Counted from the first letter of the stretch, positions 8,845 through 16,449 are shown. The stretch is DNA of 32,486 nucleotides from Thiohalocapsa sp. (GCF_022340605.1 NZ_JAJDNQ010000139.1:1-32486), one strand, 5' to 3'. Notes: generated by a model from the letters alone, not told the origin. Translations and numbers: made by a program.

Positions 8845-9469
8845 CTGTTCCTCCCGGACCGAGCGGTGCAGCGGGGCGCGCGGCGGCGTCTTCCAACCAG
8901 GTCGACCGGCGCGGAGAAGGGCTCGCAGTATAGTGGGACGCCCCTCGGGCCACCGGGGGCTCACGACGGAGCGTTGCGCAGAGCGAACGGGCGTGGGGCG
9001 CCACGGCCGCGGGCGGCAGCGCAGAGGTGCTCGCCGCATTCCGGCGCCGGGGGTGCTCCCGGTGCAACGGTGCGCAAGTTCCGAGACCGTCTCAGGCCGT
9101 GGTCGTGGTCGTGGTCTCTCCCGTGCGGATATTCGATGACCACTGCGATGACGACAACGACAGCGAGTGAGCCCGGCCTCGGACTTGCCGCAGCGAAGCA
9201 CTCGTTATTGTGGCGCCCCCTGGCGGGGCTGGCGCACTGGGGCGAAATGCCGCGTGTCGCCCTGGAGGGCGACACTCCGGCCTCGAGGGCGACACTCCGG
9301 CCACCCTGGAGGGCGACACGGGCAAGGATCGGCTCGAGACGAGCCGCGAAATTTTCACGTCGTCGCAGCAGCGGGCTTGGCGGCGCAGTTGCGGTGGGAA
9401 TTGGCGGCCGGCCGGGTCGGCGAGGGCGGGGCGGGGAGATCGGGGCGGGCGGTCGAGGCCGCGCTACCG
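8845..9469. other. 625-bp gene-free interval
   Basis: This lies between the 5' end of the patatin gene and the 3' end of the PilZ gene, so it should contain the patatin promoter. Open frames through it have low-complexity Arg/Ser/Ala-rich translations and no ribosome site. Visible structure: three GTGGTC units at about 9100-9117, and the palindrome and direct-repeat cluster at 9254-9319. I see no recognisable RNA gene. Confidence 0.5.
9254..9319. repeat. palindrome plus direct-repeat cluster
   Basis: A near-perfect palindrome at 9254-9275 has 10-bp arms, GTGTCGCCCT and AGGGCGACAC, around GG. The right arm AGGGCGACAC is repeated at 9286-9295 and 9310-9319. CCCTGGAGGGCGACAC occurs at 9260-9275 and again at 9304-9319. 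The 18 bases at 9265-9282 are repeated directly at 9285-9302. It may be a protein-binding cluster or a mobile hairpin repeat; the sequence does not decide. Confidence 0.6.
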
Positions 9470-9820
9470 TCAGCGGCGGTAACCGGCCTCGGCGCCGGCG
9501 CCGGCGGCGATAGGGGGTGGCATGTCGGCGCTGGTGATGAGGCCCTGGAACAGCGCCGCTTGGGGCTCGCGAAACATGACGCCGATGCCGGCGTTGTCAC
9601 CGTGGACGACGACGGCGGGGATGAGCCAGTCGCGACCCAGGCAGGACAACTCCAGCTCGATGGGTGTGCCCACGGGCAGCGTCAGCGATTGCACGGAGAG
9701 AAACATCCCGCCCACGGACAGATCCCGCGCGCGGGCGCCCAGGAACGGGCGGCGGCCGTAGCGGATATAGACGGGCAGCTCAACGCGGTGGCGGGCGCTA
9801 TAGCGGCGTTCGGTGCTCAC
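9470..9820 (-). CDS. PilZ domain protein (c-di-GMP binding)
   Basis: A 116-residue single-domain protein. The PilZ signature is present: an arginine-rich N-terminal motif RRYSARHR (residues 5-12) and, after a beta-strand spacer, DLSVGG in the (D/N)xSxxG position. Together these bind cyclic di-GMP. The rest reads as a beta barrel (TPIELELSCL, PAVVVHGDNAGIGVMF). I chose the GTG at 9820 because the PilZ motif follows at once and AGAGGA lies 9 nt upstream; an in-frame extension to 9904 would add 28 residues unlike the family. It is divergent from the PilU-like ATPases, so a link to pilus or surface motility control is plausible but inferred from position only. Confidence 0.85.
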   Translation of the reverse strand: MSTERRYSARHRVELPVYIRYGRRPFLGARARDLSVGGMFLSVQSLTLPVGTPIELELSCLGRDWLIPAVVVHGDNAGIGVMFREPQAALFQGLITSADMPPPIAAGAGAEAGYRR

Positions 9821-10298
9821 TGGTGGTGGTCCTCTACTCAATTTGCATTTATCCCATGATCTTAAGATAAGTTCTTGACAGCGGAATTCAGCTTTTGTGA
9901 CCAAATTATTTCCGCTGTAAGCAAATCCTAATGCCCCTCAACGCCTTGACCGAGGCCGGCCTGCGCGGCCCCGTGGGAGCGGCGTTCCCCCCGCGACTAG
10001 GAGCCGATCGCGTCGAGGACGGCGCTCCCATGGCGGTGGACGGACTCACCATCAAGGTCGCGCTGTTCCCCTAGATCCTTGCCCTCGCGGTGTGGCGCAC
10101 CGCGTGCAGATGTTGGCGCTGCGCCTGGACGCAGGCGGTTAGGTGTCGGAAGTCAGTTCACCGGCAGTCAGGGACATTGCGCGCTGTCGCTTCGTTGTAT
10201 CTTTCCGCCTAGGTGTTTTTACCTATGACACTGTGGAGCTCATGCTCTCTTCGACATAAGGATTTGTCATCATCAGGGCGTACCGGGGAGAACGCACA
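9821..10298. other. divergent intergenic region between PilZ gene and pilU-like operon
   Basis: This 478-bp region should carry both promoters. About 9836-9935 is clearly AT-rich for this genome and includes the palindrome ATCTTAAGAT (9859-9868) and a TTGACA (9875-9880) without a convincing partner -10 box. An 85-bp REP composite sits at 9973-10057. The last 100 bases are moderately AT-rich and end in GGGGAGAACGCACA, the ribosome site of the first ATPase. No promoter can be assigned with confidence. Confidence 0.5.
9973..10057 (+). repeat. 85-bp REP composite (BIME-like), copy 1
   Basis: The block starts with a REP head GTGGGAGCGGCG on plus and has a second REP head at its other side facing inward (GGCGCTCCCAT, ending at 10031). 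A conserved tail, TGGCGGTGGACGGACT and then ATCAAGG, follows to 10057. The same 85-bp block occurs in reverse orientation at 18654-18738 without length change; the spacer between the heads and some hairpin bases differ. Confidence 0.75.
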
Positions 10299-11480
10299 AT
10301 GGACCGCCAACAAGCCGCCAAGTACATGCTGGACTGCCTGCGCACCATGTTGCAGCGCAAGGGGTCGGATCTGTTCATCTCGGCGGACTTCCCGCCCGCC
10401 TGCAAGATCGACGGCAAGCTCACGCCGCTGACGGAGACGACGCTGAAGCCGGAGCAGACATCAACGCTGGTGCGCTCCATCATGAACGACCACCAGATCC
10501 GCGAGTTCGACGCCACCAAGGAGTGCAACTTCGCCATCAACCCGCCCGGCATCGGGCGCTTCCGCGTCAACGCCTTCGTCCAGCAGGGCCACACCGGGGC
10601 GGTGCTGCGGATCATCCCCACCCAGATTCCGAAGATCGAAGATCTGAACCTGCCGCCGATTCTCAAGGAGTTGGTGCTCACTAAGCGTGGGCTGATCCTG
10701 GTGGTGGGCGGCACCGGCTCCGGCAAGTCCACCACGCTCGCGGCCATGCTCGGCCACCGCAACGCCAACACCTACGGCCACATCATCACCATCGAGGACC
10801 CGGTGGAGTTCGTGCACAAGCACGACAGGTGCCTCATCACCCAGCGCGAGGTGGGCGTGGACACCCAGAGCTGGGACAACGCCCTGGTGAACACACTGCG
10901 CCAGGCGCCTAACGTGATCCTGATCGGCGAGATCCGCACCCGCGAGACCATGGAGCACGCCATCAACTTCTCCGAGACCGGCCACCTGTGCCTGTCCACG
11001 CTGCATGCCAACAGCGCCAACCAGGCGCTGGACCGCATCATCAACCTGTTCCCGGAAGAGCGCCGCTCGCAGCTCCTGATGGACCTGTCGCTGAACCTGA
11101 AGGCGGTGATCTCGCAGCGGCTGCTGAGCCGGGTGGGCGGCGGGCGCATCGCGGCCATCGAGATCATGATCAACTCGCCGCTGATCCAGGACCTGATCTT
11201 CAAGGGCAAGGTGCACGACATCAAGACCATCATGCAGAAGTCGAAGGAGTCCGGCATGCAGACCTTCGACATGGCCTTGTTCGACCTCTACGAGTCCAAC
11301 CAGATCACCTACGAGGACGCGCTGCGCTCGGCGGACTCCATGAACGAGCTCCGGCTCAAGATCAAGTTGGAGGGCAAGGACGCCGACGAGCGCGACGCCC
11401 TCGGCGACGTGGACGGCCTGTCCATCGTCAACGACGACGAGCCGCCACCGCCGAACCCGTTCGGCGGTGGCATGCAATGA
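10299..11480 (+). CDS. pilU: PilU-like type IV pilus retraction ATPase
   Basis: A 393-residue hexameric secretion-type ATPase of the PilT/PilU family, which powers depolymerisation of type IV pili from the cytoplasmic side of the inner membrane. Seen: RKGSDLFIS near the start, Walker A GGTGSGKST (about 137-145), Asp box IITIEDPVEFVH, Walker B VILIGEIRTRET, and His box HLCLSTLHANSANQALDR. The PilT-specific AIRNLIRE motif is replaced by LIQDLIFK, which is PilU-like. A C-terminal tail of about 40 residues is acidic and then proline-rich (PPPPNPFGGG). GGGGAG gives a good ribosome site. The second ATPase starts 20 bp after the stop. Confidence 0.9.
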   Translation: MDRQQAAKYMLDCLRTMLQRKGSDLFISADFPPACKIDGKLTPLTETTLKPEQTSTLVRSIMNDHQIREFDATKECNFAINPPGIGRFRVNAFVQQGHTGAVLRIIPTQIPKIEDLNLPPILKELVLTKRGLILVVGGTGSGKSTTLAAMLGHRNANTYGHIITIEDPVEFVHKHDRCLITQREVGVDTQSWDNALVNTLRQAPNVILIGEIRTRETMEHAINFSETGHLCLSTLHANSANQALDRIINLFPEERRSQLLMDLSLNLKAVISQRLLSRVGGGRIAAIEIMINSPLIQDLIFKGKVHDIKTIMQKSKESGMQTFDMALFDLYESNQITYEDALRSADSMNELRLKIKLEGKDADERDALGDVDGLSIVNDDEPPPPNPFGGGMQ

Positions 11481-11500
11481 GCAGCGCGGGGGCCTGAGCC

Positions 11501-12556
11501 ATGGACTTCACGCCGTACCTGGACATGATGATCCGCAAGAAGGCGTCGGACATCTTCGTCTCCGCCGGCGCGCCGGTGCGCATCAAGATCGACGGCCGAC
11601 TGCACGACATCGGCAGCACGGTCTACACGCCGGAGATGTGCCGTGAGGCGGTATGCTCGCTGATGGACGAGCAGCAGGTCGCGGCCTTCGATGCCGAGCG
11701 GGAGCTGGACTTCGCCGTGGGGTTGGCGGACCGCGGGCGCTTCCGCGTCAACGCCTTCCATCAGCGCGGGCACGCCGGCATGGTGATCCGCTATCTCAGC
11801 AACCGCATTCTGACCTGCGAGGAACTGGGCCTGCCGGAGGTGCTGAAGAGCCTGGTCATGCACAAGCGCGGCATCGTGCTCATGGTGGGCGCCACCGGCT
11901 CCGGCAAGTCCACCACCCTGGCGGCGATGCTCGACCACCGCAACAAGAACAGCTCCGGCCACATCCTCACCATTGAAGACCCGGTGGAGTACATCCACCC
12001 GCACCAGGGCTGCGTCGTCAACCAGCGCGAAGTGGGCGTCGACACCAAGTCCTACGCGGCGGCGCTGAAGAGCTCTCTGCGTGAGGCGCCGGACGTGATC
12101 CTGATCGGCGAGATCCGCACCCGCGAGACCATGGAAGCGGCCATCGAGCTCTCCGGGACTGGCCACCTCGCCATCTCCACGCTGCATGCCAATAACGCGC
12201 ACCAGGCCATGCAGCGCATCATCAACATGTTCCCGCAGGAACTGCACAAGACCCTGTTCCTGGACCTCTCGCTCAACATGCGCGCCATCATCTCCCAGCG
12301 TCTCGTGCGCACCGTTGCAGGCAAGCGCACCGCCGCCATCGAGATCCTCGTCAACACCCCGCACATCGCCGACCTCGTCCGCGACGGCCGCGTCGACGAG
12401 ATCCAGGACGCCATGGCCGACACCGAAGAGGGCGGCATGATCACCTTCGACAACGCGCTGCTGAAGCTCTACCGCGACGGGCGCATCGACCTGGACGAGT
12501 GCCTGGTCAACGCGGACTCGCGGGCGAATTTGGAGGCGAAGATCAATTTCGGGTGA
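11501..12556 (+). CDS. PilT/PilU family pilus ATPase, second tandem copy
   Basis: A 351-residue paralogue of the preceding protein. Seen: KKASDIFVSAG at the start, Walker A GATGSGKST (130-138), ILTIEDPVEYIHPHQGC, VILIGEIRTRETME, and HLAISTLHANNAHQAMQR. The AIRNLIRE position of PilT reads HIADLVRD, so it is also PilU-like rather than a canonical PilT. It ends without the acidic/proline tail of its neighbour. The ATG at 11501 follows a GGGGG stretch; the two genes form one transcription unit. It likely acts with a PilT encoded elsewhere in retraction or twitching. Whether it is an active retraction motor or an accessory one cannot be read from sequence, since all nucleotide-binding motifs are intact. 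Confidence 0.88.
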   Translation: MDFTPYLDMMIRKKASDIFVSAGAPVRIKIDGRLHDIGSTVYTPEMCREAVCSLMDEQQVAAFDAERELDFAVGLADRGRFRVNAFHQRGHAGMVIRYLSNRILTCEELGLPEVLKSLVMHKRGIVLMVGATGSGKSTTLAAMLDHRNKNSSGHILTIEDPVEYIHPHQGCVVNQREVGVDTKSYAAALKSSLREAPDVILIGEIRTRETMEAAIELSGTGHLAISTLHANNAHQAMQRIINMFPQELHKTLFLDLSLNMRAIISQRLVRTVAGKRTAAIEILVNTPHIADLVRDGRVDEIQDAMADTEEGGMITFDNALLKLYRDGRIDLDECLVNADSRANLEAKINFG

Positions 12557-12939
12557 CGCCCGCCGGTCGGTTCTCTGCCACTCCCCGATCCCCTTTTCCT
12601 TAGGTCTCCTGCCCCAAAAATAGGGTACGCGGAATTGCCGTGTGCGGCATGCTATGGGCCGCGTGAAAAACGCATCATGGCTGTGGGTATTCGCGCTGGA
12701 CAGCAGGGCAGAACACCGTGCGGTTCTGCCACGCGGGGGCGATCACGAGGGGTATTTGTCGCGGGTTCGGCATCGCCCACACCACGCTCTTCCAGCAGCG
12801 TTCCAACGCGACTGGCTCCATAACCACGACCAAGAAGTAAACTCGTGAACCGATCTACGAGAAGCTGCGGTCTCCACATCAAACATCCACGGCCACCAGC
12901 AAAGTGGAATCACCGCGGCCACCAGCAAAGTGGAATCAC
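12557..12939. other. leader region of the amine dehydrogenase cluster
   Basis: A 383-bp gene-free stretch. Short open frames at about 12635-12848 resemble no family I know. It contains a small hairpin TGCCG-TGTG-CGGCA (12636-12649) and ends with a 24-bp direct repeat adjoining the heavy-chain start. It should contain the promoter of the cluster, but no convincing -35/-10 pair is visible. Composition is more AT-rich than the pilU genes before it. Confidence 0.5.
12890..12939. repeat. 24-bp direct repeat abutting the amine dehydrogenase start codon
   Basis: Copies at 12890-12913 and 12916-12939 are identical, with a period of 26 bp. The core reads CACCAGCAAAGTGGAATCAC. The second copy ends right at the ATG (12940), so its AGTGGA supplies whatever Shine-Dalgarno the gene has. 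Read on the other strand the motif (GTGATTCCACTTTGCTGGTG) resembles the repeated terminal sequence I remember from IS21-family ends; this is recollection, not a database match. Confidence 0.75.
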
Positions 12940-14109
12940 ATGAAGCAGCCCGTCGCGACAAAGCCGCCCATAGCGCGCATCTGGACAAGCATTGCGCTCT
13001 GTCTCCTCTCGGGGGTCATGGCTCAGGGCGCCCTCGCAGCATTCCAGCCGGAAACTGCATCGGTCAAACCCGCCATTGATCCTGGCCCCAATGTTCTTGC
13101 GAACGATCAGAATTGGGCCGGGGCGGGCGACGTTCATGTCTACGGCCAGCAGGATCTTGCCTACAAGGGCAGTATTCCTACGGGTTCGTATGGTCAGATG
13201 CTTGTCGCCCCGGGTGGAAAAAAGGTGTACCTACTCGGGCGGTATATGAAGCGCATCGTCTACGGACCCGTTGAAGCTGTGGTCCAGATCGCCGATGTTC
13301 CCACGATGACCATCGAGAAGGAGATCGAGGTCCCAATCAAGGCGGTCCAGGCTGCCGATTACGCCGGCCTGCTCGGACTCAGCGCGGACGGGAAGCTCCT
13401 CTACGTGCAGAATGCCACGCCGGCGCAGTCCGTGACGGTGGTGGATCTCGTTGGCGGAAAGGTCCTCAGCGAGGTGCCGACACCCGGATGCTATGGAATC
13501 TATCCGGCACTGCACGGGCACAAGTTCGCAACTCCGTGCGGCACGGGGACGTTCGAGACCTTTACCATCGACGGCGACGACTTCAGCTCGCAGATGTCCA
13601 AGCAGATCTTCGACGCGGACAACGCTCCGATCTACATCAGCCCGCTGCGTCGCAACAACGGCGATCTCATCCTGACCAGTTTCTCCGGCAAGCTACTGCT
13701 CATCGACGATAGCGGCGATACCGTCCGTGTCAAGGACAGCATCGATGTGACCAGTGGCGTGGAGGGCAATTGGGCGCCTGGCGGTCACGAGGTGGCGGCA
13801 TACAATGCGGCCAACGACGTAGTGTTCCTGTTAATGCATGCGGATGCCTACGAAGGCAGCCACAAGGATCCGTCGCAAGAAATCTGGGCCTACGGCCTGC
13901 AACAGCACAAGCTCCTGAGCCGTACCAAGGCAAAGGGATTGAACGCCTTGGCGTCCTCGCCGGGCGAGACCCCGATCCTGTTCGGGGTGAACACCGAAGA
14001 GCAGATGATCGAGCAATTCAAGCTTGCCGATCCAAAGACATTCAAGTTCGAGAAGGCCGCCGAAGATGACAGGGTTGGTTGGTCACAACATCTGGAAGCT
14101 GTCGAATGA
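12940..14109 (+). CDS. aauB: TTQ-dependent amine dehydrogenase heavy chain (aromatic amine dehydrogenase type)
   Basis: A 389-residue periplasmic subunit. Signal peptide: a hydrophobic run near residues 16-36 ending around GALAAFQ. The mature part is the seven-bladed propeller that carries two TTQ-bearing light chains. Diagnostic stretches are VQNATPAQSVTVVDL, then EVPTPGCYGIYP, then NWAPGGHEVAAYN, and YEGSHKDPSQEIWAYGL. The EGSHK...EIW segment fits aromatic amine dehydrogenase heavy chains (AauB) better than MauB, where the region reads DEWRHKTASRF; this comparison is from memory. The ATG at 12940 is preferred because the signal peptide then starts with a charged MKQ; a GTG at 12904 lies within the direct repeat. 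It overlaps mauE by ATGA. GC content is visibly lower than in the flanking pilU genes. Confidence 0.88.
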   Translation: MKQPVATKPPIARIWTSIALCLLSGVMAQGALAAFQPETASVKPAIDPGPNVLANDQNWAGAGDVHVYGQQDLAYKGSIPTGSYGQMLVAPGGKKVYLLGRYMKRIVYGPVEAVVQIADVPTMTIEKEIEVPIKAVQAADYAGLLGLSADGKLLYVQNATPAQSVTVVDLVGGKVLSEVPTPGCYGIYPALHGHKFATPCGTGTFETFTIDGDDFSSQMSKQIFDADNAPIYISPLRRNNGDLILTSFSGKLLLIDDSGDTVRVKDSIDVTSGVEGNWAPGGHEVAAYNAANDVVFLLMHADAYEGSHKDPSQEIWAYGLQQHKLLSRTKAKGLNALASSPGETPILFGVNTEEQMIEQFKLADPKTFKFEKAAEDDRVGWSQHLEAVE

Positions 14110-14639
14110 GTGAATGGTACCCCCTGTTGGCTTTGACGCTGACGGTGTTCACCCTGCTGGTGTTCGTACGCGCGGCGGTGCACAAGATCTTGGACTTCGG
14201 TGAGTTTGAGGGCTTCGTCGCCGACTACCAATTGGTGCCGGATACGGCGGTCAGGCCGGTGTCGACCGTGTTGCTGGGCCTGGAGATTCTCATCGTGTCA
14301 TTCCTGCTCATCAATCCCCTGCGCGACGGGGCTCTGATGTTGGCGGCCGGCCTGCTGATGCTCTACGGAACAGCCATCGCCATCAACCTGAAGCGTGGCC
14401 GCACGCATATCGAGTGCGGCTGCGGCGGTGCGCCGCAGCATCTGAGTGGGACGCTGCTGTGGCGCAACCTCACGCTGACCATCCTGGCGTTGTTGCCGCT
14501 GTTCGCGTCGCGGCACGCGCTCACTCTTGCCGAATCGACAGTGAGTATCGCCGCAGGCATGTCGCTATGGCTGTTGTACGCACTGTTTGAGCAGGCGAAC
14601 GCGAACCTGATGGCACTCACCGCTAAACGCAACCTCTGA
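14106..14639 (+). CDS. mauE: MauE-type membrane accessory protein
   Basis: A 177-residue protein with about four to five membrane helices (residues 5-22, 52-70, 74-94, 118-138 and 145-165). It carries a cysteine pair in IECGCGGAP (ECGCGG at 103-108), typical of MauE and the related DoxX-like family. MauE is needed with MauD for export, folding or disulphide formation of the light chain in the periplasm. The ATG overlaps the heavy-chain stop (ATGA), so translation is coupled. The order heavy chain - MauE - MauD - light chain is the conserved mau/aau BEDA order, which is strong support for this call in a poorly conserved membrane family. Confidence 0.88.
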   Translation: MSEWYPLLALTLTVFTLLVFVRAAVHKILDFGEFEGFVADYQLVPDTAVRPVSTVLLGLEILIVSFLLINPLRDGALMLAAGLLMLYGTAIAINLKRGRTHIECGCGGAPQHLSGTLLWRNLTLTILALLPLFASRHALTLAESTVSIAAGMSLWLLYALFEQANANLMALTAKRNL

Positions 14640-14648
14640 AACCACCTC

Positions 14649-15239
14649 ATGACCGCTGTATATTTCGCGCTCGGCTTTCTCTTCGTTGCCGTGATGGCCC
14701 TGACGGTCGCCTTTTTGGTACTGGCGCGACAGATCGGAGTGCTGTTCGAGCGCATCGCGCCGATGGGCGCCTTGGTTAACGACTCCGGCCCCAGGGTCGG
14801 CGACGTCACGCCTTCTCTGGCGCTCGACAACCTCAATGGCCAGAGCATCCAGCTCGGCACACATCTCGAGAAGGCGATGCTGGTGTTTTTTGTTTCGCCG
14901 ACGTGCCCGGTATGCAAGAAAATGCTGCCGGTCCTGCGCTCGGTACGCGCCAGCGAGGGGGGATGGCTGAACGTGGTGCTGGCCAGCGACGGCGAGCGCG
15001 CGCAGCACGAGCGCTTTATTGATCGCATGGACCTTGCCGACTTCCCGTACGTACTCTCCACGGAGCTGGGGCTGGGCTTTCGTGTTTCGCGCCTGCCTTT
15101 CGCGGTGCTGCTCGACGAGAATGGCGTAATTCGGGCCAAGGGTCTGGTGAACAATCGCGAGCAGCTCGAGAGCCTCTTCAATGCCATGGAAATGGGCGTT
15201 GGCTCCATTCAGGGCTATCTCGAGCGGACACATGCGTAA
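14649..15239 (+). CDS. mauD: MauD-type thioredoxin-like disulphide protein
   Basis: A 196-residue protein with an N-terminal membrane anchor (about residues 5-26) and a periplasmic thioredoxin-like domain. The active-site motif is SPTCPVCKKMLPVL (CPVC at 86-89), followed by a fold-typical cis-proline region, VSRLPFAVLLDENGVI. MauD is required for the many disulphides of the amine dehydrogenase light chain; without it the light chain is degraded in the organisms studied. It starts 9 bp after mauE and is followed by the light-chain gene 23 bp downstream, so it is in the same transcription unit. Confidence 0.92.
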   Translation: MTAVYFALGFLFVAVMALTVAFLVLARQIGVLFERIAPMGALVNDSGPRVGDVTPSLALDNLNGQSIQLGTHLEKAMLVFFVSPTCPVCKKMLPVLRSVRASEGGWLNVVLASDGERAQHERFIDRMDLADFPYVLSTELGLGFRVSRLPFAVLLDENGVIRAKGLVNNREQLESLFNAMEMGVGSIQGYLERTHA

Positions 15240-15262
15240 GTAGTAACACGAGAAAAATCTCC

Positions 15263-15817
15263 ATGAAACGCTTGCTCGAAGATTACTTGCTGCGCCTGGA
15301 CCACGGCACCGAAAGGATGGCTCGCCACTTGGCGCAGAACAGTGGCCGCCGCAGTTTCCTCGGCAAAATCGGCGCGCTGCTGGCGGGCGGTGCCCTGCTG
15401 CCTATGCTGCCGTTCGATCGCAGCTCGGGCCTGGCTTGGGGGCAAGAACCGGCTGATGACGCGGATGCGGCGACCGACGACGTCCATTCCTGCGACTACT
15501 GGCGCTACTGCGCTATCAGTGGCACCTTGTGCAGCGACTGTGGCGGGGCGGTAAGCGAGTGTCCTCCAGGATCGGAGGTGTCTAAGGTGTTATGGGTGGG
15601 CACTTGCCACAATCCTAGTGACGGCAAGGACTATCTGGTCGCCTACAACGACTGCTGCGGAAAGGCCGACTGCTATGGCACCGGATGCGAGAACAACGTG
15701 CGTGAGCGTCCGGGCTACCGTATGGCGTTGCACAACGAGGTCAATTGGTGCATGGCCAACACCTCTGAGGGTTACCATTGCACGATTGCCGTATTGGTGG
15801 CCCTGGCGGATGGTTGA
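15263..15817 (+). CDS. mauA: amine dehydrogenase light chain, TTQ precursor (methylamine dehydrogenase type)
   Basis: A 184-residue precursor of the catalytic small subunit. The leader is long and carries a twin-arginine motif (SGRRSFLGK, residues 27-35) before a hydrophobic stretch, so export is by the Tat route. The mature part begins near HSCDYWRYCAISG. It has 12 cysteines (77, 83, 90, 93, 100, 115, 131, 132, 137, 142, 163, 173), enough for the six disulphides of the family. The TTQ tryptophans are W111 (LWVGTCHNP) and W162 (VNWCMAN), 51 residues apart as in W57/W108 of methylamine dehydrogenase. YNDCCGK holds the active-site aspartate. WVGTCHNP, DCCGK and RERPGY fit MauA more than AauA (from memory), unlike the heavy chain. 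Confidence 0.93.
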   Translation: MKRLLEDYLLRLDHGTERMARHLAQNSGRRSFLGKIGALLAGGALLPMLPFDRSSGLAWGQEPADDADAATDDVHSCDYWRYCAISGTLCSDCGGAVSECPPGSEVSKVLWVGTCHNPSDGKDYLVAYNDCCGKADCYGTGCENNVRERPGYRMALHNEVNWCMANTSEGYHCTIAVLVALADG

Positions 15818-15990
15818 TGGGGCCGCGGACGGCGGGGATAGCGTCGGCCATCGGGAATCTCGGCACATTGTAGGAGGGAGGCCAACGTTTCCGCCGCAAA
15901 ACCGTGATGATGGCGAGCGGGAACCGTCCGCCTCGCCGCGTCACGGAGAGGTCAGTGTGGGGAGCTCCCTTGCGGAGGAGTCAACCTGGA

Positions 15991-16449
15991 ATGCGCGCGC
16001 ACAATACACTTAGGTTCGCGTTGGTCTGTGGCGGGCTGCTGGCTGCTTTGGCGAGCGCGGACGATGGGCTGACGCCGGCGAAAAACTACCAACTGCGCTG
16101 TTCGGGCTGTCATACCATGCAGGGTGCCGGCCATCCGGAGCAGGGTGTGCCCGATTTTCGCGGTATGGTTGGGTCTTTCGCCAGCACCGAAGGCGGCCGC
16201 AAGTATCTGCTGCACGTCCCTGGTGTGATTGCGTCCAGTTTGTCTGACCGGGAAATCGCCGAAGTCCTCAATTTGATTATGCAGCGATGGGCCGGGGAGT
16301 CGCTGCCGGCGCATTACGATCCGTTCACCGCCGCGGAGGTCACGCGTCTCAGGGCCGCGCCGATCGGTAATCTGGTCAAGTACCGCCGGGCCGTGGCCAA
16401 GGACCTCAGGGCGAAGGATCTGCCGGTCGCCGCTTATCCCTGGCCTTGA
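15991..16449 (+). CDS. small monohaem cytochrome c, likely electron acceptor
   Basis: A 152-residue protein with a signal peptide (about residues 1-23, ending near LASA) and one haem-binding motif, CSGCH (37-41). The second axial ligand is not obvious: a methionine follows closely at residue 43 and another is in FRGMVGSF. The ATG at 15991 follows GGAGGA at 11 nt; in-frame codons further upstream would bury the signal peptide. It lies 173 bp after the light-chain gene on the same strand. The aau cluster of Alcaligenes faecalis also has a small periplasmic monohaem cytochrome gene (orf-2) right after aauA, so a role in taking electrons from the dehydrogenase is a fair inference. Confidence 0.85.
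   Translation: MRAHNTLRFALVCGGLLAALASADDGLTPAKNYQLRCSGCHTMQGAGHPEQGVPDFRGMVGSFASTEGGRKYLLHVPGVIASSLSDREIAEVLNLIMQRWAGESLPAHYDPFTAAEVTRLRAAPIGNLVKYRRAVAKDLRAKDLPVAAYPWP

Noticed and set aside
8845..9201. In-frame upstream extension of the patatin gene by 119 codons
   Set aside because: The extra sequence is Arg/Pro-rich and resembles no domain, and GGAGG sits directly before the ATG at 8844.
9260..9319. Possible CRISPR-like array
   Set aside because: Repeats are only 10-18 bp, spacers are 2-14 bp and there are no cas genes; the units overlap a palindrome.
10094..10107. GG-N10-GC match to a sigma-54 promoter before the pilU-like genes
   Set aside because: Only the two dinucleotides fit; the surrounding bases deviate (TGGCGC...GTGCA). 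Such matches are expected by chance in GC-rich DNA and it lies about 190 bp from the start codon.
12635..12848. Short open frames before the amine dehydrogenase heavy chain
   Set aside because: Two overlapping frames are open, neither has a ribosome site or a recognisable transposase or regulator motif. They could be debris but cannot be called.
15818..15990. Additional small gene between the light chain and the cytochrome
   Set aside because: No frame there has a start with a ribosome site and a plausible product; the cytochrome's upstream in-frame codons lack a signal-peptide pattern.
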